The notes beneath the pieces were generated by a model. That model saw nothing but the letters and a program-made list of their open reading frames with translations. It made no database searches and had not been told where the DNA came from. From Bacteroidia bacterium (lineage in GTDB: Bacteria; Bacteroidota; Bacteroidia; Flavobacteriales; Flavobacteriaceae): DNA of 44,561 nucleotides. Position 1 is the stretch's first letter; each line of letters opens with the position of its first letter. The stretch covers positions 1 through 44,561 of the forward strand of contig JAUIIU010000017.1 of NCBI GenBank assembly GCA_030431695.1, given 5' to 3'. A program made the translations under genes and the position numbers. This document shows, piece after piece, positions 25,356 through 34,229 of this stretch.

Positions 25356-26171
25356 ATGTCATATAATTTGTTAAAAGGAAAAAGAGGGATCATTTTCGGG
25401 GCTTTGGATGAGAATTCCATCGCCTGGAAGACCGCGGAACGTGTGGCCGAAGAAGGAGGGTCCTTTGTACTTACGAATGCGCCAATCGCCATGCGAATGG
25501 GGCAGATAAACGAACTGGCCGCTAAGACGAATTCGGAAATAATTCCTGCCGATGCCACCAACCTGGAAGATCTTGAGAACCTGGTGGAAAAGTCGATGGA
25601 GATCCTGGGAGGAAAACTCGATTTTGTCCTGCATTCGATCGGGATGTCTGTTAATGTTAGAAAAGGAAAGCACTATACCGAATCCAATTACGACTGGACG
25701 CACAAAGGATGGGATGTTTCCGCCCTGTCGTTCCACAAGACGATGCAGGTATTGTACAAGAAGGACGCTATGAACGAGTGGGGAAGTATTGTTGCCCTTA
25801 CCTATATGGCGGCACAACGTGTATTCCCGGATTACAACGACATGGCCGATAACAAGGCGTACCTTGAATCAATCGCGCGTAGTTTCGGATATTTCTTCGG
25901 AAGGGATAAGAAGGTAAGAGTGAACACTATTTCTCAATCGCCGACGCCAACCACCGCCGGACAGGGTGTAAAAGGATTCGATGGTTTCATTGCATACGCC
26001 GAGAAGATGTCGCCGCTGGGGAATGCTACTGCCATGGACTGTGCCAATTATACGGTGGCTATGTTCAGTGATCTTACGAAAAGAGTTACGCTTCAGAATT
26101 TATACAATGACGGTGGATTCTCGAACATGGGAGTGAGCGACCTGGTCATGGAGACCTTTCAAACGGAATAG
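25356..26171 (+). CDS. fabI: Enoyl-[acyl-carrier-protein] reductase FabI
   Basis: This 271-residue short-chain dehydrogenase-fold enzyme performs the last reduction in each fatty-acid elongation cycle using NAD(P)H. The N-terminal nucleotide site reads GKRGIIFGALDENSIAW. The FabI-type Tyr-x6-Lys catalytic pair appears as YNDMADNK around residues 160-167, preceded by ALTYMAAQRV. The substrate-loop region is SPTPTTAGQGVKGF; a related segment in E. coli FabI is IRTLAAAGI. Length is normal. It has its own promoter element and a terminator, so it is a single-gene unit between recN and the large T9SS protein. Confidence 0.95.
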   Translation: MSYNLLKGKRGIIFGALDENSIAWKTAERVAEEGGSFVLTNAPIAMRMGQINELAAKTNSEIIPADATNLEDLENLVEKSMEILGGKLDFVLHSIGMSVNVRKGKHYTESNYDWTHKGWDVSALSFHKTMQVLYKKDAMNEWGSIVALTYMAAQRVFPDYNDMADNKAYLESIARSFGYFFGRDKKVRVNTISQSPTPTTAGQGVKGFDGFIAYAEKMSPLGNATAMDCANYTVAMFSDLTKRVTLQNLYNDGGFSNMGVSDLVMETFQTE

Positions 26172-26195
26172 ATAGCATCTTCACCAATAAAGTTG

Positions 26196-26229
26196 AACCG
26201 TCGATTGTTAAAATCTGGCGGTTTTTTTT
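26196..26229 (+). terminator. Terminator of fabI
   Basis: AACCGTC (26196-26202) pairs with GGCGGTT (26217-26223) over 7 bp with one wobble, and the T-run extends to 26229. The loop of 14 bases is long, so the hairpin is moderately convincing. Confidence 0.6.
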
Positions 26230-26348
26230 GTTTTTCACCGATAAGAAATTACGTTAATCGAGGATATGAATTTCTAGTATAATTTATTTGTAAAGGATAG
26301 ATATATTAGATAACTTTATTAGTTAATAACAATCTAATTATTTTAATT

Positions 26349-29183
26349 ATGAAAAAAACTACGATGATGTGGTTGTCGCTATTATGTTTTCCCATAATGG
26401 TGTTATCACAATCTAATGATGATGCTTCTGCGATCCAGCAGGAATTAAATCAGGCAGCCAACACGGAGGCCCAGGTGCCTGTGGATGTGCAGGCGTTGAT
26501 CAATAACTTGAATAACAGGGAAGCCAGCGCGCAGTTTGATGATGAGCTTTTGACACTTGAGGAAAGACTTGCCTTGAAAAAGTATTACAGGGATCAGAAT
26601 CGAGCACCTCTGGCTAATATCATACCGAATGCCGGAGCAACCGAGTCTTTCGCCGTGAATACCGGTGATTTTTTCTATGACCCAACAGACGGAATCAATG
26701 GAGGTCCTGGTGGAGATTGTACGACGACCTCGTCTGGTGATCCTGGTGATTATCCTAATTGCGGGTGTATTACTGTAACTACACTAACAGGAGTTGACCT
26801 GGAAGTTGAGTTTTTATCTTTTAATGTATTCGGAACTTTCGACTGGTTGAATATCTATGACGGAACCGATACTTCAGCACCATTGATTTATGAATCAAAC
26901 GTGGATGGAGACAACCTTGCGGATATGATGTTGTCCACGGGGACTATCTTCAGTTCTACTACCGACGCATTGACTTTCGAGTTTAATTCAACTACAGTTG
27001 TGAACACTTGTGGCTGGGAAGTTGAAGTACTGAATGCCGGTGGCGGTGGCGGTGGCGGAAGCGATCCCGTTTATGCTTATGACGGTGGCTTTTGCTCTGA
27101 TGACTTTGGAACTTTCGACGTAAATGGTCCATATACCCTAAACACGATTTTAACTACAAGTAATCCTACCTGGTTTGCCGGTGATTTTGATGGAACAGGT
27201 ACATTGTACGTGGTTGAAAACGCAACTGCCACACTACGTACTGTTGATACAGCTACTGGTGCGGATACAGAAGTAGGACCACTTACAAACCTGGCCGTTG
27301 GTCACTCTACGGCAGGGCTTGCCTGGAACGCAGATAACTCTACGATGTATGCACTAAGTACGGATGCTACAGATGGTACCGTATACACAGTAGATCTTGT
27401 AACAGGAGCCCTTACAGTTATAGGGAATACCGGGGTGCCATTGAGTATCTGGCTGGCTATTGATTCGAATGGGAATGCCTTTATAGCAGGTTTGGATGAT
27501 AATCTGTATTCTATCGACCTGGGAACCGGAGCGGCTTCATTAGTTGGTCCTCTTGGTATTGCTATCAACTTTGCCCAGGATGCGGATTTTGATCCCGATA
27601 CTGACATTCTTTACGCCGGTCTGTATATTGGTGGAGGTGCCAATGAATGGGCCTCAATTGATACAGCAACTGGTGCTGCAACAAGTTTAGGACAGGTTAA
27701 CGCCAACTGTGCTGAGCTGTCTGTTGTGGCAATTTTGGGAGACATGCCAACAGATAATGACGAATGTGCAAATGCTACTGCCATTGCCTGTGGTGAGACT
27801 CTTTCCGGAGATACATCCGATGGAAATACAGATACAAATGGTGATGGTGCGCCCGACGAGTGGTTCGCATTTACCAGTACGACAGTCGGAGAGGTTGTAA
27901 CAGTTTCTACCTGTAACCAGGCTGCGTACGACACTATCCTTACTGTTTATGACAGCTGTGGTGGAAATGTAGTAGCAATGAATGATGATGGAACAGGATG
28001 TTCTGGATTTACTTCTGAACTAAGCTTCCCTGCAGATGGATCTTCTACCTATTATATCGCGGTTGATGGATTCGGTGGTGCATCAGGAACTTTCGACCTA
28101 TCTATTACCTGTTCGCTTGCACCTGCAAACGACGACTGTGACGGTGCGATCGCCATTGAGTGTGGAGTGCCAATTTTCGGAACAACTGTAAATTCTACAG
28201 ATGACTCGGCTGCGGCTCCGGATTGTGATACACCAACAACTACTGAAGGAGTTTGGTATGTTTATGAGGATACTACTGGTTTGATCACTGATATCCTGAT
28301 CTCTACTTGTAGCACTAATACTGATTACGACACAAAGATCTCTGTTTACACAGGTGATTGTGCGAGTCTGCCACTAACTTGTGTAGCGGGTAACGACGAT
28401 TCACCGAACTGTACTAACTTCCAGAGTGAAGTTGAATTCCAGAGTGATGGTAATACTACCTATTATATCCTGGTTCACGGATTTGGAGGACAAACTGGAA
28501 ACTTCGAATTGAATATGACCTGTACTCCGGTTCCACCACCAAACGATATGATCGTTAACTCCATCGACGTTGACGAGATCGGTGTTCCTTACACGGATCC
28601 AGCTGTTGCAATGCCAGCTGCTACTCTTGAGAACGGAACTCCAGCCGGTTGTGATATCAGCGGAGGACTAGGTGTATGGTACCACTTTACGTCTGCCGGT
28701 AACGGTACGGCTACTGCCGAGATCGTTTCTCCTGCAGGAAACAGCTTTGTGGTATTCTTTACCGCTCCTAACGAGTCGGCTATAGAGACAGACCTAGAGT
28801 ACTTCTTCCAGATCGGAAACCAATGTGCTCCGGGAACCGTAGCCAATATCAACACTGCTGCCGGACAGACATACTATGTGTATGTTGTGAACGACGGAGG
28901 AATCACCGATATCACTATCGACGGTACACGACTTAGTACCAACGACAATGAGATCGAAGGATTCAGTTTCCATCCGAACCCGAACAACGGAATCTTGAAT
29001 CTTGATTCGATCAATATGATAGATAATGTTGCGATATATAACCTGCTTGGTCAGCAAGTCCTTGGAAGGACCATTAATGCAACCAGCGCACAACTTGACA
29101 CTTCATCACTTTCCACAGGAGCATACCTGATGAAAGTTACCGTAGATGGCCATACTGGTACCTACAAGGTGATCAAGAGATAA
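26349..29183 (+). CDS. Large T9SS-secreted multidomain protein (CUB-like, propeller-like, tandem beta modules)
   Basis: This 944-residue secreted protein has a signal peptide (1-20, ending VLSQ). A CUB-like domain lies at about 122-233 (NCGCITVTT to CGWEVEVLNA), then a run of seven glycines (about 231-238). A propeller-like region with repeated GTLYVV, YTVDLVTGALTVIG and YSIDLGTGAASLVG motifs spans about 263-460. Beta modules start at residues 470, 594 and 732; the first two are clear tandem copies resembling bacterial pre-peptidase C-terminal domains. The last 75 residues (FHPNPNNGILNLDS to YKVIKR) form a type A T9SS sorting domain. No catalytic domain is visible, so a surface binding or adhesion role is inferred. 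A strong terminator follows. Confidence 0.88.
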   Translation: MKKTTMMWLSLLCFPIMVLSQSNDDASAIQQELNQAANTEAQVPVDVQALINNLNNREASAQFDDELLTLEERLALKKYYRDQNRAPLANIIPNAGATESFAVNTGDFFYDPTDGINGGPGGDCTTTSSGDPGDYPNCGCITVTTLTGVDLEVEFLSFNVFGTFDWLNIYDGTDTSAPLIYESNVDGDNLADMMLSTGTIFSSTTDALTFEFNSTTVVNTCGWEVEVLNAGGGGGGGSDPVYAYDGGFCSDDFGTFDVNGPYTLNTILTTSNPTWFAGDFDGTGTLYVVENATATLRTVDTATGADTEVGPLTNLAVGHSTAGLAWNADNSTMYALSTDATDGTVYTVDLVTGALTVIGNTGVPLSIWLAIDSNGNAFIAGLDDNLYSIDLGTGAASLVGPLGIAINFAQDADFDPDTDILYAGLYIGGGANEWASIDTATGAATSLGQVNANCAELSVVAILGDMPTDNDECANATAIACGETLSGDTSDGNTDTNGDGAPDEWFAFTSTTVGEVVTVSTCNQAAYDTILTVYDSCGGNVVAMNDDGTGCSGFTSELSFPADGSSTYYIAVDGFGGASGTFDLSITCSLAPANDDCDGAIAIECGVPIFGTTVNSTDDSAAAPDCDTPTTTEGVWYVYEDTTGLITDILISTCSTNTDYDTKISVYTGDCASLPLTCVAGNDDSPNCTNFQSEVEFQSDGNTTYYILVHGFGGQTGNFELNMTCTPVPPPNDMIVNSIDVDEIGVPYTDPAVAMPAATLENGTPAGCDISGGLGVWYHFTSAGNGTATAEIVSPAGNSFVVFFTAPNESAIETDLEYFFQIGNQCAPGTVANINTAAGQTYYVYVVNDGGITDITIDGTRLSTNDNEIEGFSFHPNPNNGILNLDSINMIDNVAIYNLLGQQVLGRTINATSAQLDTSSLSTGAYLMKVTVDGHTGTYKVIKR
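27756..28523 (+). repeat. Two tandem coding repeats (about 125-130 residues each)
   Basis: Both copies begin ND(E/D)C with A-x-A-I-x-CG, contain D-T-x-(L/S)-V-Y with NDD and C-x-x-F-x-SE-x-x-F-x-x-DG, and end TYYI-x-V-x-GFGG-x-x-G-x-F-x-L-x-x-x-C. The copies start at 27756 and 28128. A third, more diverged module begins at 28542 and lacks the GFGG motif. Confidence 0.8.
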
Positions 29184-29204
29184 TGAATTTTGAATGATCA
29201 ATTG

Positions 29205-29238
29205 AGCCACCCGGCAACTGTCGGGTGGCTTTTTTTTT
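29205..29238 (+). terminator. Strong terminator of the T9SS protein gene
   Basis: A 9-bp perfect GC-rich stem (AGCCACCCG 29205-29213 with CGGGTGGCT 29222-29230) is followed by a run of T to 29238, 22 bases after the stop codon. Confidence 0.92.
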
Positions 29239-29241
29239 AGT

Positions 29242-29249
29242 TACATTTG
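29242..29249 (+). promoter_or_regulatory. -7 promoter element abutting the glycosyltransferase start
   Basis: TACATTTG, a full TAnnTTTG match, ends four bases before ATG 29254 and begins four bases after the preceding terminator's T-run. Any upstream contact must overlap the terminator stem. Confidence 0.42.
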
Positions 29250-29253
29250 TCTC

Positions 29254-30258
29254 ATGAAATTGGAGTTTTCCTTTATAATCCCTGTTTACAACCGCCCGGA
29301 GGAGATCAGGGAATTACTGGAGAGTTTCAGTACAATGGATTTCGATGATCCCTTCGAAATTGTGATCGTGGAGGATGGTTCCGGCGAGACTGCACTGGCC
29401 ATTGTAGAAAACTTTAAAGACCTGCTCAATATATCGTATTACTATAAGGAAAACAGTGGTCCTGGTGATTCAAGGAACTACGGAATGAAGAGAGCTACGG
29501 GAAATTATTTCATCATTCTCGATTCAGATGTGCTTATCCCCCCGCATTATCTCGAGACGGTTGCAGCCTTTCTTGAGGAGCAATTTGTTGATTGCTATGG
29601 TGGTTCGGATGCTGCGCACGAAAGCTTTACTTCGGTACAAAAAGCGATCAATCACAGTATGACCTCTTTTCTGACGACAGGAGGGATCCGAGGCAATAAA
29701 AAGCAGCTTGGGGATTTTGAACCACGAAGTTTTAATATGGGAATCTCAAAAAAAGCATTTGTGACCACGGGTGGTTTTGGTAGGATTCATCCCGGCGAAG
29801 ATCCGGATCTTTCGCATCGGATACGCAAAGCCGGATTTAGGACCAGCTTTATTCCAAATGCCTTCGTTTATCATAAAAGACGGATTTCCTGGCGAAAATT
29901 CTATCAGCAGGTTCGGAAATTCGGTCTGGTACGGCCAATACTATCGAAATGGCATCCGGACAGCGCGAAGATCACTTTCTGGTTTCCCACATTATTTGTA
30001 GGCTACATTTGCTGCGCGATCATAGTTTCATTATTTCTGAAGAACGCCTGGGCTTTCACGCCTCTAGCTGTATATTTGATCGCGGTTGGAGTGGAGGCTA
30101 TTGTCAAAACATCGAGCCTGAAGATCGCTGTCCTGGCAATATATGCGGTTTTCATTCAGTTTTTTGGATACGGATTCGCTTTTCTCCAGTCCACCTTCCT
30201 GGTTCGCTGGCTCAATAAAGACCCTCAGAAACAATTTCCGAAGTTATTTTTTAAGTAA
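29254..30258 (+). CDS. Family 2 glycosyltransferase with C-terminal membrane helices
   Basis: This 334-residue protein begins with a GT-A domain of the GT2 family: FSFIIPVYNRPEEI at 4-17, IVIVEDGSG around 37-45 (first acidic motif) and LDSDV near 90 (the DxD metal and nucleotide-sugar site). GEDPDLSHRIRKAGFR supplies the ED catalytic-base type motif, and KRRISWRKFYQQVRKFG follows. Two or three hydrophobic helices at about 245-310 anchor it in the inner membrane. It would transfer a sugar to a lipid-linked or surface glycan; donor and acceptor are unknown. It lies between two strong transcription boundaries and leads into the YbbR-coaE genes. Confidence 0.9.
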   Translation: MKLEFSFIIPVYNRPEEIRELLESFSTMDFDDPFEIVIVEDGSGETALAIVENFKDLLNISYYYKENSGPGDSRNYGMKRATGNYFIILDSDVLIPPHYLETVAAFLEEQFVDCYGGSDAAHESFTSVQKAINHSMTSFLTTGGIRGNKKQLGDFEPRSFNMGISKKAFVTTGGFGRIHPGEDPDLSHRIRKAGFRTSFIPNAFVYHKRRISWRKFYQQVRKFGLVRPILSKWHPDSAKITFWFPTLFVGYICCAIIVSLFLKNAWAFTPLAVYLIAVGVEAIVKTSSLKIAVLAIYAVFIQFFGYGFAFLQSTFLVRWLNKDPQKQFPKLFFK

Positions 30259-30290
30259 CTTTATTCGAATTTCCACATACCCTCAGAAAA

Positions 30291-31232
30291 TTGACAAAAC
30301 GTAAGTATAATACCGGAAAGATCAGGACATTCCTCTTGTTCCTGGCTCTGGCCACCATCATTTGGATTCTTACAAAGTTTTCCAAGGAATACACCGCAAC
30401 CCTGAACGGTACGATAGTATATACTGATATTCCGGAGAATGTGGTACTAAGCGATAGCAATCCCAAGGAATTGAGTTTCGAGATCACTGCCAATGGATTC
30501 AGGTTTTTACAATACCAATTTAACAGGCCGCAGTTGAATGTTTCACTTGCAAATGGATCGAATGGTTCGAATGAGCGCATAATTCTGGGGTCGAATGACC
30601 TTTACAGGATAGTTTCAGAAGAATTAGGCAGTGAAGTAAGTGTAAAGAATCTTTCCAGGTCTGAATTGATCATAGAATTCGACCAACTTGCATCCAAAAT
30701 GGTTCCTGTTATTTCTGAAGCTAAGGTACAGTTTCGGGAGGGATTCAAAAGTATTGATGGTGTATTGCTCGAACCGGATTCTGTTCGGATTGCTGCTCCT
30801 GAAGGTCTGATGGAGGAAATAACTTCCATTCATACAGAGGCGGTGTCATTGAACGATGTGCACGAATCGGAAACTCGAAACCTTTCTCTGCTGCTTCCCG
30901 AACAACAAGGTATCCAGGTGCGGCCAACTTCTGTAACGCTCAGGATCGATGTAACCGAATTCACCCAGAAGACAATTTCTGTCCCGGTTGAAGTACTCAA
31001 TCTTCCTGAAGATGTTACGGTGAAGATCATCCCTGAAATGATCTCACTTACCTTCGATGTTGCCATGGATCGGTATAATGATATAACCGCATCCGATTTT
31101 ACCTTAGTTTGTGATTATTCCAACCGGAATAGCGACAATAACAGCATGCTGATAACACTGGATGAACAGCCTGCGGGTGTGATCAATGTTGAATTGTCGG
31201 AAAAGAAGGTGGATTATTTAATCTTTAAGTAG
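30291..31232 (+). CDS. YbbR-like domain protein (CdaR-type membrane protein)
   Basis: This 313-residue protein has one N-terminal transmembrane helix (TFLLFLALATIIWILTK, about residues 12-28) and an extracytoplasmic part built of YbbR-like beta domains, seen in repeated patterns such as TIVYTDIPENVVLS, and VPVEVLNLPEDVTVKIIPE. In Firmicutes the relative CdaR regulates a diadenylate cyclase; no cyclase gene is adjacent here, so that role is not implied. The start is a TTG at 30291, since the next in-frame Met comes far inside. It sits 32 bases after the glycosyltransferase and six before coaE, in a likely shared transcript. Confidence 0.8.
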   Translation: MTKRKYNTGKIRTFLLFLALATIIWILTKFSKEYTATLNGTIVYTDIPENVVLSDSNPKELSFEITANGFRFLQYQFNRPQLNVSLANGSNGSNERIILGSNDLYRIVSEELGSEVSVKNLSRSELIIEFDQLASKMVPVISEAKVQFREGFKSIDGVLLEPDSVRIAAPEGLMEEITSIHTEAVSLNDVHESETRNLSLLLPEQQGIQVRPTSVTLRIDVTEFTQKTISVPVEVLNLPEDVTVKIIPEMISLTFDVAMDRYNDITASDFTLVCDYSNRNSDNNSMLITLDEQPAGVINVELSEKKVDYLIFK

Positions 31233-31238
31233 CCTGGT

Positions 31239-31814
31239 ATGAAAGTGATCGGACTTACCGGGGGGATTGGCAGTGGGAAATCCACCGTAGCAGGCATGTT
31301 CTCGGAATTGGGTATCCCTGTCTACATCGCAGATACCGAAGCCAGGGCACTTACCAACCGCTCAAAGATCATTCGCAGGAAACTTACTCAGCTACTGGGC
31401 CCGGAGACCTATAAAGAGGATGGCCTGGATCGGAAATACGTGGCCGATATCGTTTTCAATGATCCGGAGGTACTTCAGCAGGTTAATGCGATCATTCATC
31501 CAAAAGTGGCTTCTCATTTCAAACGATGGCTTAAAAGGCAGCATGCTCCATACGTGATCAAGGAAGCCGCAATATTGTTTGAGAACGGGGGTTATAAGCA
31601 ATGCGATAAGACCATATTGGTAGTCGCGCCAAAAGCAACTCGCATTAAGAGGGTCATGGAAAGGGACGGAAGCAGTAGGAAGGAGATCGAATCACGGATG
31701 AATAACCAATGGACGGATTCGGAGAAAAGCAAATTAGCCGATATTATAATTGAGAATATCGACCTCAAAACCACTCAAAATCAGGTGATGTCCATTCACC
31801 GGAAGCTTTCATAA
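31239..31814 (+). CDS. coaE: Dephospho-CoA kinase
   Basis: This 191-residue P-loop kinase catalyses the final step of coenzyme A synthesis by phosphorylating the 3'-hydroxyl of dephospho-CoA. The Walker A motif GLTGGIGSGKSTV is at residues 5-17. YIADTEARALT contains the conserved Asp of the substrate site, followed by INAIIHP-type sequence (VNAIIHPKV). The LID-region arginines appear in VMERDGSSRKEIESRM. Length is normal. It is six bases from the YbbR gene and 83 from the histidine kinase, which has its own promoter element. With coaBC at 21476 it gives two CoA-pathway loci in this window. Confidence 0.95.
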   Translation: MKVIGLTGGIGSGKSTVAGMFSELGIPVYIADTEARALTNRSKIIRRKLTQLLGPETYKEDGLDRKYVADIVFNDPEVLQQVNAIIHPKVASHFKRWLKRQHAPYVIKEAAILFENGGYKQCDKTILVVAPKATRIKRVMERDGSSRKEIESRMNNQWTDSEKSKLADIIIENIDLKTTQNQVMSIHRKLS

Positions 31815-31885
31815 GCCCAGTAAATAGCTGCAATTCATTTTGTTAACATTTGGTTAAATGGAAGTAGGCCTAAATGTTAAAATCT

Positions 31886-31893
31886 TACTTTTG
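31886..31893 (+). promoter_or_regulatory. -7 promoter element abutting the histidine kinase start
   Basis: TACTTTTG, a full TAnnTTTG match, ends four bases before ATG 31898. It lies downstream of the other possible ATG at 31874, so it favours 31898 as the start. No TTG at the usual -33 distance. Confidence 0.45.
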
Positions 31894-31897
31894 GTTT

Positions 31898-33460
31898 ATG
31901 AACAAAAGGCTGTTTATTTTGCTAATAGCGCTCATGTCCCTCTCGTTATTAGGGATCATTTTTGTTCAAGGATACTGGATTTCAAACTCCTATCGGGATA
32001 AGGAAGAACAGGTTAATTATAACTTTCGCGAGGTTTTGAATGAAGTCGCGAACGAAGTTCAGATACGTGAGATCGAGGATTATTATCGAATTTACAGTGA
32101 TCTGGCCGATAGTGTAGAGACTCCGGAGAATATAAATTTCAGTGAACTGGTATATACCACTTCGAGTGATAAGAGTAACGAGTCGTACATATTCAGTGAT
32201 GGGATCTTGGTTGAGGATTACAAGCTGTCATCGAGCTTTCTGGATACAGAGATAGACAGCATTCTTTTCAAGAAGATCATCAATAAAAAGAGTACTACTA
32301 AGATAATTTCCGGGATCGATGGTTCCGGGGAGGTTTCGGAAACAATAGAATCCTTCGTCCGTATGAAGGATTACGAAAGAAATCGGTTCGAGAATGCGTT
32401 TAAGAATATATCTGCCAGGACACCGATACACAAAAGGGTGAGCGTAGATGAAATCGAAAAGTTGTTGCAAAAAGCCATGAAGAAACGAGGGTTGAAATCG
32501 GACGTTGAATTTGCCGTTTACAGTAACGGCCTTTCCACCCGTGTACATTCCCGTAGCTTCGAGTACGATGCAGCAAAGATCCTGGCTACACCGCTTTTTG
32601 TGAACGAAGAATTGAAAATCGGGTATGATCTCCTTGTCAATTTTTCTGAGAAGAAGAAAACGGCATTCCGTTCTATATTAGGGATGGCTGTGCTGTCACT
32701 GGTTTTCACAAGCGTTATCGTACTTGCCTACGCCAGTGCGATCTCACAGATATTCAAACAACGGCAAATATCCCAGATCAAGTCGGATTTCATCAATAAT
32801 ATGACCCACGAATTCAAAACGCCTATTGCGACCATCAACTTGGCCCTGGATGCTCTGAAGAACCCCAAGGCGAAGTCGAATGAAGAATTTGTGGACCGCT
32901 ACCTAAACATGATCCGGGACGAAAACCGGCGAATGCATGCCCAGGTTGAGAATGTCCTGCGAATCTCCAAACTGGAGAAGAATCAACTGGATCTACCCAA
33001 GCAACGAGTAAAATTGCACGATCTGATCGCTACCGCCATCTCCCATGTGAGTTTGATCGTTGAAGATCGCAGGGGGTACATTAAACCGCATCTCGGGGCA
33101 CTCAAATCGTCCATTCTGGGCAGTGAGTCTCACCTAACTAATGTCATTGTCAATATTCTTGATAATGCGATCAAATATTCGGAGGACGAGCCCAAGATCG
33201 ACATTTACACTGAAAATGTTAAGGACAGTATCATTCTGAAGATTCGCGACCAGGGAATAGGAATGACGAAATCTGTTCAGAAAAAAATATTTGAAAAATT
33301 CTACCGCGAATCTACAGGCGACATTCACAATGTGAAGGGACACGGGCTGGGCCTGGCCTACGCTAAGCGTATCCTGGACGATCATGACGCCGATATTTAC
33401 GTGGAAAGTGAAAAAGGAAAAGGAAGTACATTCATTATTAAATTACACTTAATATCATAA
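31898..33460 (+). CDS. Sensor histidine kinase, RprX-like
   Basis: This protein has 520 residues from ATG 31898 (an in-frame ATG at 31874 precedes the promoter element). Two membrane helices (about 5-25 and 257-283) flank a periplasmic sensor domain of some 230 residues with no recognised family. The dimerisation/phosphoacceptor helix holds the H-box His304 in NMTHEFKTPIAT. The ATPase domain has the N-box NILDNAIKYSE, G1 DQGIGM and G2 GHGLGLAYAKRI. There is no clear HAMP domain. It autophosphorylates and passes the phosphate to the response regulator encoded three bases downstream. The pair resembles RprX/RprY of Bacteroides; the signal is unknown. Confidence 0.93.
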   Translation: MNKRLFILLIALMSLSLLGIIFVQGYWISNSYRDKEEQVNYNFREVLNEVANEVQIREIEDYYRIYSDLADSVETPENINFSELVYTTSSDKSNESYIFSDGILVEDYKLSSSFLDTEIDSILFKKIINKKSTTKIISGIDGSGEVSETIESFVRMKDYERNRFENAFKNISARTPIHKRVSVDEIEKLLQKAMKKRGLKSDVEFAVYSNGLSTRVHSRSFEYDAAKILATPLFVNEELKIGYDLLVNFSEKKKTAFRSILGMAVLSLVFTSVIVLAYASAISQIFKQRQISQIKSDFINNMTHEFKTPIATINLALDALKNPKAKSNEEFVDRYLNMIRDENRRMHAQVENVLRISKLEKNQLDLPKQRVKLHDLIATAISHVSLIVEDRRGYIKPHLGALKSSILGSESHLTNVIVNILDNAIKYSEDEPKIDIYTENVKDSIILKIRDQGIGMTKSVQKKIFEKFYRESTGDIHNVKGHGLGLAYAKRILDDHDADIYVESEKGKGSTFIIKLHLIS

Positions 33461-33463
33461 AAT

Positions 33464-34180
33464 ATGGAAACAGAAAACAAAAAGATACTGTTGGTCGAGG
33501 ACGATCCGAACTTCGGAACCGTACTAAAGGACTACCTGGCCATGAACGAATACAATGTAACCCATGCTAAGAACGGTATGGAAGGATTCGAAAAATTCAA
33601 GAAAGACGATTTCGACCTGTGTATACTCGATGTGATGATGCCATACAAGGATGGATTTACCCTGGCCAAGGAGATCCGAGAGAAGAACGAGGATGTGCCT
33701 ATCATTTTCCTTACCGCAAAGGCGATGAAGGAAGACGTACTGAAAGGTTACAAAGTAGGTGCCGACGATTACCTGAACAAGCCGTTCGATAGTGAAGTGT
33801 TGCTGATGAAGATAAAGGCGATCATACAGCGAAAGGCTACCGACTCGATTGCCGACAGCAAACAGTTCGAGTTCCAGATCGGGAATTTCCACCTGAACTC
33901 TAAGCTCAGGTTCCTAACATATAACAAAGAAGAACCTACAAAACTATCCCCCAAGGAGAACGAATTACTGCGATTGCTCGCCTTGCACAAGAATGACCTC
34001 ATGCCCAGGGAACTGGCTCTGACCAAGATCTGGCGGGATGATAATTACTTCACATCCAGAAGTATGGATGTTTATATCGCAAAACTTCGGAAATACCTGA
34101 GTAAGGATGACGGAGTTGAGATCATAAATATTCATGGTGAAGGCTTCAGGCTTGTTGTCAAGGATGAGGTAGACCAGTAA
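33464..34180 (+). CDS. OmpR-family response regulator, RprY-like
   Basis: This 238-residue protein has an N-terminal receiver domain with the acidic pair in LLVEDDPNF, the phosphoacceptor Asp56 in ILDVMMP, and the Lys of FLTAKAM near residue 86. The C-terminal winged-helix DNA-binding domain (about 135-232) has LSPKENELLRLLA and SMDVYIAKLRKYL, typical of OmpR/PhoB regulators. It lies three bases after the kinase gene and almost certainly pairs with it. RprY of Bacteroides is the closest named relative I can suggest from pattern; targets are unknown. A bidirectional terminator shared with miaA follows. Confidence 0.95.
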   Translation: METENKKILLVEDDPNFGTVLKDYLAMNEYNVTHAKNGMEGFEKFKKDDFDLCILDVMMPYKDGFTLAKEIREKNEDVPIIFLTAKAMKEDVLKGYKVGADDYLNKPFDSEVLLMKIKAIIQRKATDSIADSKQFEFQIGNFHLNSKLRFLTYNKEEPTKLSPKENELLRLLALHKNDLMPRELALTKIWRDDNYFTSRSMDVYIAKLRKYLSKDDGVEIINIHGEGFRLVVKDEVDQ

Positions 34181-34200
34181 TTTGATATTAAGTGTTAATG

Positions 34201-34229
34201 AAAAAAGGCCTGTTACAGGCCTTTTTTTT
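34201..34229. terminator. Bidirectional terminator overlapping the miaA stop codon
   Basis: A perfect 12-bp stem (AAAAAAGGCCTG 34201-34212 with CAGGCCTTTTTT 34216-34227) has the three-base loop TTA, which is the miaA stop codon on the minus strand. T-runs follow on both strands, so it can end both the response-regulator and the miaA transcripts. Confidence 0.9.
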
